A DNA stretch of 64,000 nt, taken from assembly GCA_963722175.1 (NCBI GenBank), contig CAVRKA010000003.1, positions 536,029 through 600,028 of the forward strand. The letters are read 5' to 3'. The translations under genes and the position numbers were made by a program. The stretch comes from WHSW01 sp963722175 (GTDB taxonomy: Bacteria; Actinomycetota; Thermoleophilia; Solirubrobacterales; 70-9). The number at the start of each line of letters is the position of its first letter. Positions within the stretch are counted from its first letter, which is position 1. Of this stretch, positions 57,783 through 64,000 are shown in pieces. Below the pieces are notes generated by a model. The model searched no databases. It was not told the DNA's origin and saw only the letters and a program-made list of their open reading frames with translations.

Positions 57783-57810
57783 ACGGTACACCCGGCGCGT
57801 CCGATGTCAA
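57783..57810 (-). promoter_or_regulatory. Sigma-70-type promoter of the beta-helix gene
   Basis: On the minus strand TTGACA (57810-57805) and TACCGT (57788-57783) are separated by 16 nt. The start would be near 57775, leaving a leader of about 30 nt with AAGGGG before the TTG at 57744. This is the best -35/-10 pair I saw in the window. Confidence 0.6.
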
Positions 57811-57844
57811 GCGCGACCGGGGGGTTGCGCCGAGGCAGGCGCGC

Positions 57845-58771
57845 TCACCGGATCGGCGGCGGAACGCCCTCCGCGGTGGCCGCGAGCGCCGGGTCCCAGT
57901 CGCAAACCGCGCAGCCGTGGCGAAAGGTCGACCGCGCGAACTCCAGGGCGAGCCCATGCGGATCCGGGCGGTCGCGGATCTCGTCCCACTCGAGGACATA
58001 CTCGCCGAGCTCCGCGTTCCACGACCCCGGGGCGGGACTCAGGTCAGCCTCGGCGAAGTCGTCGGGCATCGGATAGGCGAAGGCGAAGAACGCGGCGCGA
58101 TCGTGCTTCGGATCTCCCGGCCACCAACCGATCTCGACCTGCTGCGCGTCGCCTCCGTTGCGGGTGATGAAGTCGTTTGAGGGTGGGTCGACCGACTCTC
58201 CCGAGTAGAAGTGGACCGCGAGGTCGAAGGTGCCCCACCAGGCGTTGACGGGCGTCGAACGCCCGCGAAACGGCGCCCGGAAGTCCGCCAGTACGAGCGC
58301 CGCGCGGGTAGCGGCCTCGAAGTAGTTCGCGACTTGGTCGGGGTCATACGTCGCGTGCTCGTGGTCCTCGTCCAGCGGCACCTCCCACGGCGTCTCCTGC
58401 GGAGTCGGATTGATCTCGACCGGGCCACCCAGGCGCCCCACGGCCTCGAGGACCTCGCGCGTCACCTCCGCGACGGGCCGGTTGGGCGTCAGGGCGATCC
58501 GGGTCTCATGGCCGGCGCTGTGCTCGACGACGGCCTCGTGGGTGTGGAGGTCAAGCGCCGCGACGATCGCCCCGGAGCCGTCGGGCGCGGGCAGCGGGAG
58601 CGTCTCCCAGCCGCGCGCGCTCAGCCTCAGGGCCGCATGCTGCAGCTGTGGCTCTGGAGGCGCCAGCTCGACCGCCAGCTTCCCGAGTACCTGCGTGTGC
58701 GCGTGGAGCGTGTCGCGGGTCGCACCCCAATCTCCATAGCCGAGGGCCGGCCACGCCCGCGTGCCGGCCAT
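57845..58771 (-). CDS. DUF5996 family protein
   Basis: A 308-residue soluble protein of the DUF5996 family. Typical start AWPALGYGDWGATRDTLHAH followed by TQVLGKLAVELAPPEP, then LRLSARGWETLPLP, the middle RAPFRGRSTPVNAWWGTFDL and AVHFYSGESVDPPSNDFI, and the end FRHGCAVCDWDPALAATAEG. The family is conserved in many soil bacteria without a known function. ATG 58771 lies 3 bp after the stop of the UBP zinc-finger gene, so they form a two-gene operon. Confidence 0.85.
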   Translation of the reverse strand: MAGTRAWPALGYGDWGATRDTLHAHTQVLGKLAVELAPPEPQLQHAALRLSARGWETLPLPAPDGSGAIVAALDLHTHEAVVEHSAGHETRIALTPNRPVAEVTREVLEAVGRLGGPVEINPTPQETPWEVPLDEDHEHATYDPDQVANYFEAATRAALVLADFRAPFRGRSTPVNAWWGTFDLAVHFYSGESVDPPSNDFITRNGGDAQQVEIGWWPGDPKHDRAAFFAFAYPMPDDFAEADLSPAPGSWNAELGEYVLEWDEIRDRPDPHGLALEFARSTFRHGCAVCDWDPALAATAEGVPPPIR

Positions 58772-58774
58772 CGG

Positions 58775-59092
58775 TCAGCCGCCCAGGGGCGAGGGAGGGA
58801 TCCGCGTCTGCCCGCGAACGTCCGGGATGACCATTCCGAGGTCGTCGAGGAAGCAGAACGACCACTCCTCGCCGGGCTCGAGCGAGCGGATCAACGGGTG
58901 GCCGGCCGCCCGCGCGTGCTTCGACGCGTGCTGGTTCGGCGAGCTGTCACAGCAGCCGACCTGGCCGCACTCCAGGCAGATACGCAGGTGAAACCACGGG
59001 TCTCCCGTCTTCAGGCATTCCTCGCATCCCTCGACGGCCTCAGGCAGCTCGGTGATCTGGACGGAGTCGAGATGCGTGCACGTGGTGGCCAC
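58775..59092 (-). CDS. UBP-type zinc finger domain protein
   Basis: A 105-residue protein consisting of one UBP (BUZ) zinc finger: CTHLDSV, then CEECLKTGDPWFHLRICLEC, GQVGCCDSSPNQHASKHARA and AGHPLIRSLEPGEEWSFCFL. The Cys and His ligands of the three-zinc fold are present. In eukaryotes the fold binds the ubiquitin C-terminus; the role of the stand-alone bacterial versions is not established. GTG start at 59092. Directly upstream of the DUF5996 gene. Confidence 0.88.
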   Translation of the reverse strand: MATTCTHLDSVQITELPEAVEGCEECLKTGDPWFHLRICLECGQVGCCDSSPNQHASKHARAAGHPLIRSLEPGEEWSFCFLDDLGMVIPDVRGQTRIPPSPLGG

Positions 59093-59173
59093 AGACAGAG
59101 CATCCCAAAGTCGTCAAGTCGGCCGGGACGGCCCCGGTAGAGCGACTCTCCCTTTCTCGGCGAGGGTGGGCCG

Positions 59174-60241
59174 TCAGGCGCCTTGAGCGCCGATCGCCGG
59201 CGCACAGGCGGCCAGTTCCCCGGGTCGGGGCATGTCGCGTCGAAGCGAGGCGAATGCGATCGCGCCGGCGAGCAGCGGAAGCCAGAACAGGATGACGCGG
59301 TAGGCGAGAACCGCGGCCGCCGTCCCTGCGGCGGGCGCGCCGTAGACGATCAGCGTCCCGATCAACCCGGCGTCGATGCCGCCGATCCCTCCCGGGATCG
59401 GCAGCAGTCCACCGAGCTGGCCGATCAGGTAGCCCATCAGGACGACCGTCAGGGGAACCGAGACGCCAACGGCATGAAAGGTCGCCCAGAGCACCGCGTT
59501 GTCGAAGGCCCAGTAACCGAGCGATCCGCCGAGGATCCGCAGGTCACGTGACCGCACGAGCAGGAACGCCTCGCCCGAACCCCGTGTCACCGCCTCGCGA
59601 GCCGCTGCGGTCGCTCGGCGCATTCGCGAGGCGTCGCGGTCCGGGGGCGTGCCGGGGCCGAGGCGCGCAACCAGTCCGATCGCGAGAATCGCAACGATGG
59701 CGATCACGGCCGGGAATGCCGTCAGCCACAGCGACAGATCCGGCCCCAGCCCGAGCGCCATCGCCGTCCCGAGGACCGCCACGGCCAGGAAGTTGACGCC
59801 GCTCTTGATCAGGAAGAAGGCGACCGAACGGCGGGCGATCCGGTCGCTGCTCATCCCGCCGCGATGCAGGATCCAGGCCCCGAGCGCGAGCCCGCCGATG
59901 CCGCTGGCCGGCACGAGCGACCCCATCGCCAGCTCCGAGCCACCGATCTGCCAGCTGCGTCGTCCCGATAACCCGGCGCAGAAGATCGGTCCGAACATGA
60001 GCACGTACGAGGCAAACGACAGACCCTCCAGCAGGATCGCCGCCGCCAGCCAAGCCGGATCGGCCTTGGCGAGCTCGTCGCGTACGTCGCCCAGGCCCGG
60101 CGCCAGAACGACGACGGCGACCAGAACGAGCAGCGCGCCGACGGCCTGCAGGCTTCGCCGGCGAACCGTCGCCGACTGAAACTCGGCCGGCAGATCCCCT
60201 ACGGGTCGTGGAGCGGGCAGCGTTTTCGCGTGATCCGACAC
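59174..60241 (-). CDS. Flippase-like / lysylphosphatidylglycerol synthase TM-region family protein
   Basis: A 355-residue integral membrane protein with about eight helices, of the UPF0104/AglD-like LPG_synthase_TM family. Indicators: SFASYVLMFGPIFCAGLSGR, SELAMGSLVPASGIGGLALG and AWILHRGGMSSDRIARRSVA, then LIGQLGGLLPIPGGIGGIDA with GLIGTLIVYG, the conserved Pro-Gly-rich segment. There is no C-terminal soluble synthase domain, so it is probably a lipid flippase or glycolipid-synthesis helper rather than an aminoacyl-lipid synthase. GTG start at 60241. Confidence 0.85.
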   Translation of the reverse strand: MSDHAKTLPAPRPVGDLPAEFQSATVRRRSLQAVGALLVLVAVVVLAPGLGDVRDELAKADPAWLAAAILLEGLSFASYVLMFGPIFCAGLSGRRSWQIGGSELAMGSLVPASGIGGLALGAWILHRGGMSSDRIARRSVAFFLIKSGVNFLAVAVLGTAMALGLGPDLSLWLTAFPAVIAIVAILAIGLVARLGPGTPPDRDASRMRRATAAAREAVTRGSGEAFLLVRSRDLRILGGSLGYWAFDNAVLWATFHAVGVSVPLTVVLMGYLIGQLGGLLPIPGGIGGIDAGLIGTLIVYGAPAAGTAAAVLAYRVILFWLPLLAGAIAFASLRRDMPRPGELAACAPAIGAQGA

Positions 60242-60451
60242 CTGGCGTCGATTTCATCCTCGCTTACCGGGGTGGCCGAGGTGGTGACGCGCTCGGGAGT
60301 ACCGTGAGGTGGTGGCTCCCGACCCGTCTCCGGACAGCTCGCCGCAAACAGCCGAGGACCGGTCGCGCTGGCGTGTAGATCCGGCGGCGGACGGACGAGG
60401 AGCTCCGGCCCCGCCAAAGCCGCCCTAGTCTTCAACAGGAAGGATCACCCG

Positions 60452-60968
60452 ATGAGCGACAACACCGAGACCGCGATCCTCGCCGGAGGCTGCTTCTGGG
60501 GCGTCCAGGAGCTGCTGCGCCAGCGCGACGGAGTCATCTCCACCCGGGTCGGATACACCGGCGGGGAGAACGACAACCCGACCTACGCCGAACCATCCGG
60601 GTCACGCCGAGGCGGTCGAGATCGTCTTCGACCCCGAGCGCATCTCCTACCGAGACATCCTCGAGTTCTTCTTCCAGATCCACGACCCGACGACCAAGGA
60701 CCGCCAGGGCAACGACATCGGCTCCTCTTACCGCTCCGAGATCTTCTATACGAGCGACGAGCAGCGCCAGGTCGCCGAGGAGACGATCGCCGACGTCGAC
60801 GCCTCAGGCCTGTGGCCCGGCAAGGTCGTGACCGAGATCAGCGAGGCCGTCCCGTTCTGGGAGGCCGAGCCCGAGCACCAGGACTACCTCCAGCGCTACC
60901 CGAACGGCTACACGTGCCACTACCCGCGGCCGGGCTGGAAGCTGCCCCACCGCGAGACCGCGGTCTAA
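60452..60968 (+). pseudogene. msrA: Peptide-methionine (S)-S-oxide reductase, frameshifted
   Basis: MsrA repairs oxidised methionine with the Cys of GCFWG. The first frame, ATG 60452 with AGGAAGG upstream, encodes NTETAILAGGCFWGVQELLR and VISTRVGYTGGENDNPTYA. At 60587-60590 one extra base shifts the frame; correcting it continues NHPGHAEAVEIVFDPERISY through HDPTTKDRQGNDIGSSYRSE to a stop at 60968. The corrected length of about 171 residues is normal. Without correction the frame runs on out of register. Everything else is intact, so a sequencing error or a very recent mutation are both possible. Confidence 0.85.
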
Positions 60969-61131
60969 CTCAGCCGGGGCGACACGACAGCAGCGTAGGC
61001 GCGCAGCGGCTCGTCAACCTTTGGCATCCAGCCGCGAGCCCGGCTTACCGTCGCCGGCCGCGCGCGACGCGTCCGTGTCCTGCTGGTTCGCATGTGCGGG
61101 GCCGAGATCGACCACGAAGTAACCCGCGCAG

Positions 61132-61275
61132 ATGTTCTCGACCGGCAACGACACCGAGAACCGAGCGGCGGTGCGTGCCGTGACCGCTGAGAATCTGGAC
61201 CTGGTGGGGATCGGCATCCGGACCAATCACCGCGACGCCGACGCCGTGCTTCGCGGCCTGACGCGTCATCCATGA
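61132..61275 (+). CDS. Possible small ORF (47 aa), uncertain
   Basis: In the otherwise gene-free 338 bp from 60969 to 61306, an ATG-started frame of 47 codons shows GC-rich third positions: TENRAAVRAVTAENLDLVGI and RTNHRDADAVLRGLTRHP. There is no clear ribosome binding site, and a stop lies just upstream. It could be a small protein or the 3' end of a decayed gene. The opposing frames have worse codon bias. Low confidence. Confidence 0.22.
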   Translation: MFSTGNDTENRAAVRAVTAENLDLVGIGIRTNHRDADAVLRGLTRHP

Positions 61276-61306
61276 GGCAGCGGAACCGGGACCTCCAAGC
61301 GGGGGT

Positions 61307-61663
61307 ATGGGGCGACTAGACTCGGCGCTCGGAATGCTCGAGGGACTTCCCGATGCGGTGCGCCGCTATTTCGAGCTCGATCCGCGCGACGTCGACGGGT
61401 TCGTCTGGTTGTTCAGCGACGACGCGACGGTCGTGGATGAGGGCAAGACCTATGACGGGCGGGGCGAGATCCGCGCGTGGCGAACCGGACCCGCCATCAA
61501 GTACACCTACACGACCGAGGTCCTCGACCGTGAGGACCGAGGCGCCGGCCGGTATCTGGTGACGGCTCGGTTGACGGGGGATTTCCCTGGCGGAACAGTG
61601 GACCTCAGATGCGACTTCACCGTTACCAGCGACCTGATCAGCCGTCTTGTGATCGCGCCGTAA
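61307..61663 (+). CDS. NTF2/SnoaL-like nuclear transport factor 2 family protein
   Basis: A 118-residue single-domain protein of the NTF2-like fold. AVRRYFELDPRDVDGFVWLF followed by SDDATVVDEGKTYDGRGEIR and AW are the typical first helix and strand (a SnoaL-like DDATVxDEGxxxxGxxxIxxW). The rest closes the cone with LTGDFPGGTVDLRCDFTVT. Start at ATG 61307 or 61334; the second would remove nine residues. Members act as small hydrolases, isomerases or binding proteins; no catalytic residue can be assigned. Confidence 0.85.
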   Translation: MGRLDSALGMLEGLPDAVRRYFELDPRDVDGFVWLFSDDATVVDEGKTYDGRGEIRAWRTGPAIKYTYTTEVLDREDRGAGRYLVTARLTGDFPGGTVDLRCDFTVTSDLISRLVIAP

Positions 61664-61786
61664 CGACGCGGTCCGTCGGTCGCCCCGCGCTGGCCAACGC
61701 GGGGTGCCCGCCGATTTGGGCCCTCGAACGGGACCTCGCGTCCGCTGGGCCCTGGTTCGACCTGTCGCTCATTTGACGGTCGTTTC

Positions 61787-63019
61787 CTACGACGCACGCG
61801 TGATCCATCGATTCGATCCCATGCGCGGCCGACCAGCCGGCGAACCGCGCCGCGCCATGGCACGCAACTCCCAGACGGCGACCGCGGTCAGGAGCGCGGT
61901 CACGATTCCGGTGAGCGCGAGAGTCGAGATGCTGGGCGCGAGTGGTGCGAGCGCGATGATCGCGACCGCCGCCGCCAGGCGCTTCGCGTTCACGGTTCCC
62001 ACAGTTCGCCACTGAAAGAGGCTCGCGCCGAACAGGAAGAGCGCGGGCCCACCGAGGACGACCGCGGTGCCCACGCCGTGAGCCGAAGCGTGGGGATCGT
62101 CGATCAACAGGCCGTTGGCGGCCGCCGTCGCGATGATGCCGGCGACGATCAGCAGGTGGAAGTACGTGTAGGCGTCGCGGGCGAGTCGGCCGGGGTCGTC
62201 GCTCGCGGCCACCGCGGCATGTGAGCGCTCGGTCGGCGCACCGAAGTAGAGCCACCACAGGGCCACCGTCTCGAGGAATGCGACGACGAGACAGGCGACG
62301 ACGATCGCAGTGAGTCCCGCGTTGGCGGCCACCGCCCCCGTGACCACGATCGATTCGCCGAGGGCAATGATGACGAACAGCTGACACCGCTCGGCGAAGT
62401 GGCTGCCCTCGATGTCCCAGTCGGTGGTCGAGGCGCGACCACGAACCGGAAGCCAGTAGCCCGCAAACGGGGCAACGAGCTCGAGGCCAAGCGCCGGAAT
62501 CCAGGCCAGCAGGCGCTGGTCCGGCTCGAGCGCGGCGCCGGCGAGCCACAGCGCGCCGGAGACCACGCTCCACGCGAACAGGCGCTCGAATACGTCGCGC
62601 AGGTGATGGTCGCGGGCGAGCATCGTCATCGCGGCGGCGTTCCGGCCGACCTGCAGCGCGACGTAGCTCGCCGCGAACAGCAGCCCCTGGTCGCCGAAGG
62701 CGTCGGGGAGCGCCGCGGCCATGAGGAGGCTCGCGAGCATCGCCCCGGTGAGCACCGTGCGCACGACGGGCGAGTCGGGGTCGAACCAGTTCGCCATCCA
62801 GGTCGTGTAGATCCAGGCCCACCAGACGACGACCAGCAGGAACGCGGCCTGCGCCACCGCGGTGACCGTGAGGTGGTCGAGGATCAGGTGGGAGAGCTGC
62901 GTGATCGCGAAGACGTAGACGAGGTCGAAGAACAGCTCGACGGTCGTCGTCCGCTGCGGCCCCTCCTCGCCGCGCGGCCGGAGGCGGCGACGCGGCGAGG
63001 GCGGGGACGCGGTGGTCAT
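61787..63019 (-). CDS. Low temperature requirement A (LtrA) family membrane protein
   Basis: A 410-residue membrane protein with about 11-12 helices. Family signatures: TTTVELFFDLVYVFAITQLS, VWWAWIYTTWMANWFDPDSP, ASYVALQVGRNAAAM, FAERCQLFVIIALGESIVVT and SHAAVAASDDPGRLARDAYT. The name comes from a Listeria mutant unable to grow in the cold; the molecular function is unknown. The ATG lies 3 bp from the end of the frameshifted SDR gene in the same direction, so they are probably co-transcribed. Confidence 0.9.
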   Translation of the reverse strand: MTTASPPSPRRRLRPRGEEGPQRTTTVELFFDLVYVFAITQLSHLILDHLTVTAVAQAAFLLVVVWWAWIYTTWMANWFDPDSPVVRTVLTGAMLASLLMAAALPDAFGDQGLLFAASYVALQVGRNAAAMTMLARDHHLRDVFERLFAWSVVSGALWLAGAALEPDQRLLAWIPALGLELVAPFAGYWLPVRGRASTTDWDIEGSHFAERCQLFVIIALGESIVVTGAVAANAGLTAIVVACLVVAFLETVALWWLYFGAPTERSHAAVAASDDPGRLARDAYTYFHLLIVAGIIATAAANGLLIDDPHASAHGVGTAVVLGGPALFLFGASLFQWRTVGTVNAKRLAAAVAIIALAPLAPSISTLALTGIVTALLTAVAVWELRAMARRGSPAGRPRMGSNRWITRAS

Positions 63020-63022
63020 GGG

Positions 63023-63782
63023 CTAGGTGCTGAGCGGGCTGGGACTGCCAGTCGCCGAAGCGGGTCCCGCCGAGGTGGATCGCGTTGCTCGGGAACCAGC
63101 GAGCGCTCTTCCTGGAGCACCGCTCCGAAGTACGGGGCCTGCGGGTCGGCGACGACGGTCCGGGGATCGCCCGTCGCCTTCGAGGCCCTCTGGGATGAAC
63201 TCGTCGAACCGGAACTGCTCCGGGCCGCCGATCTCGACGATGCCGTCGGCCGGCGCTCGCTGGCTGACCTCGCAGACGGCGGCGGCGACGTCGTCGGCGG
63301 CGATCGGCTGGAACAGCACGTGAGGCAGCCGGACGACGTCACCGTCCGTTGCCTCGTCGCGCGATCCGCTTCACGAACTCGAAGAACTGCGTGGCGCGGA
63401 CGACCGTGTACGGGATCGAGGCCCCGTCGATCAGCTTCTCCTGGGCGACCTTCGCCCGCAGGTAGCCGCTGTCGGGAATGCGGTCCGCCCCGACCACGGA
63501 GAGGGCGACGTAGTGCCGGACGCCCGCCTCGGTCGCGGCGGCCAGCAGGTTGGTGGTGGAGGTCGTGAAGAAGTCCATCACCGCCTCGTCCTCGAACGAG
63601 GGCGAGTTCGAGACGTCGATCAGCACCTCGGCGCCCTCGAGCACCTCGGCGAGCCCCTCGCCGGTGAGCGTGTTGACGCCCGTGTCGGGCGAGGCGGGCA
63701 CCGCCTCGTGGTCCTCCTCGCCGAGGCCGGCCACGACCTTCGAACCGATCAGGCCGGTGCCGCCGATGACAACGATCTTCAT
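63023..63782 (-). pseudogene. NmrA-type NAD(P)-binding SDR with three frameshifts
   Basis: The gene starts at ATG 63782 (GAAAGGA upstream) with IVVIGGTGLIGSKVVAGLGE and runs intact through YLRAKVAQEKLIDGASIPYT and VVRATQFFEFVKRIA. An extra base at about 63358-63362 then shifts the frame; the corrected protein continues VLFQPIAADDVAAAVCEVSQ and IVEIGGPEQFRFDEFI. A second extra base at 63192-63194 is needed for GDPRTVVADPQAPYFGAVLQ, and a third at 63090-63093 for SNAIHLGGTRFGDWQ. Full-length relatives have about 250 residues. All three are +1 changes in short C/G runs. Probably a pseudogene or a poorly resolved stretch of sequence. Confidence 0.75.
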
Positions 63783-63821
63783 GGTGTTCCTTTCTTCGTC
63801 GATTTTCAGTGCGCCTGCTGC

Positions 63822-64000
63822 CTACGTAGTAGGCGTCGGTTCGACGTCACCGACTCCCTCACCGCGGGCCCGTGCGCCGTTCTCGCCCGGGCTCTCGGCA
63901 AACCGCTTCACGAAATCGAGGGCGACCTGGGCGACCTCGCGCCAGCCGCTGTCGATCGTCAGCGAGTGGCCACGGTTCGGGATCATCTGGATCTCGGTGA
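63822..64000 (-). CDS. C-terminal end of an alpha/beta hydrolase (gene continues beyond window)
   Basis: The minus-strand frame ending in TAG at 63822-63824 is open to the window edge and encodes EIQMIPNRGHSLTIDSGWRE followed by VAQVALDFVKRF and a Gly/Glu-rich tail. The segment P-N-R-G-H-S-L-T-I-D-S-G-W is the conserved catalytic-His region of non-heme chloroperoxidase/esterase-type hydrolases. About 59 residues are visible; the nucleophile region is outside. The gap of 39 bp to the SDR start suggests the same operon. Confidence 0.75.
   Translation of the reverse strand, partial: TEIQMIPNRGHSLTIDSGWREVAQVALDFVKRFAESPGENGARARGEGVGDVEPTPTT

Noticed and set aside
60965..61273. 102-codon minus-strand open frame
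   Set aside because: Ser/Arg-rich without a domain or ribosome binding site; codon bias favours the opposite strand, where only a doubtful 47-codon frame was found.
1..64000. tRNA, rRNA, riboswitch, prophage or insertion sequence
   Set aside because: No TTCGAATC-type T-loop followed by a CCA-like end, no transposase, integrase or phage structural gene, and no recognisable riboswitch core was seen; this was by eye only.

Overview
This 64 kb window is from a high-GC, Gram-positive-type bacterium, most likely an actinobacterium of the class Thermoleophilia (Solirubrobacter/Conexibacter-like). Reasons: very high GC with strong GC bias at third codon positions; frequent GTG starts; a SigF/SigB-type stress sigma factor with RsbW, STAS and SpoIIE partner-switching proteins; LuxR-type LAL regulators; and a pair of secreted proteins with a shared GTNTVDSGDI N-terminal motif that I associate with this class. 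No tRNA, rRNA, phage, transposase or CRISPR was recognised. The taxonomic call is an inference from gene content.

Layout. 1-7.8 kb: end of a CPA2 cation/proton antiporter, a small oxidoreductase cluster (SRPBCC protein, atypical SDR, unknown protein, Baeyer-Villiger-type monooxygenase) controlled by a divergent TetR gene across a clear dyad operator, then lemA plus a DUF2207 membrane protein. 7.9-12.1 kb: three DUF2294 (MpsC-like) proteins, a stress sigma factor with its own SigF/B-type promoter, two STAS proteins, a RsbW-like kinase and a SHOCT protein. 12.1-18 kb: an alpha/beta hydrolase-acyl-CoA synthetase fusion, an exporter and a frameshifted secreted beta-propeller. 18-21 kb: a second, tightly overlapping stress operon (RsbW-like kinase, STAS, PAS-GAF-GAF-SpoIIE phosphatase). 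21-30.5 kb: lipid methyltransferase, MDR reductase, cell-wall enzymes (GH25 muramidase and L,D-transpeptidase), exporter, glnK-amtB, a scar made of two truncated gene relics, and small conserved proteins.

30.6-40.6 kb is an efflux region: an MMPL transporter, a DHA2 exporter and two giant LAL regulators, with related AGGG/CCCT dyads in the intergenic regions. 40.8-46.1 kb is one compact plus-strand operon (GH15 glucoamylase/trehalase, zwf, a miniature NDH-2-like flavoprotein, and an ABC-2 transporter pair). 46.1-58.8 kb is rich in secreted repeat proteins: an eight-repeat protein, two paralogous GTNTVDSGDI proteins, an RTX-like fragment, and a large beta-helix protein whose C-terminal half holds three copies of a domain I cannot name. 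It also carries a universal-stress-protein/ABC1-kinase fusion. 58.8-64 kb: UBP zinc finger protein, flippase-like membrane protein, frameshifted msrA, NTF2-like protein, LtrA protein, a multiply frameshifted NmrA-type SDR, and the end of an alpha/beta hydrolase.

Two window-wide patterns stand out. At least a dozen genes have a TANNNT -10 hexamer only 6-12 nt before the start codon, pointing to widespread leaderless transcription. All five clear reading-frame breaks in otherwise good genes are single-base insertions, which suggests either sequencing error or very recent decay.
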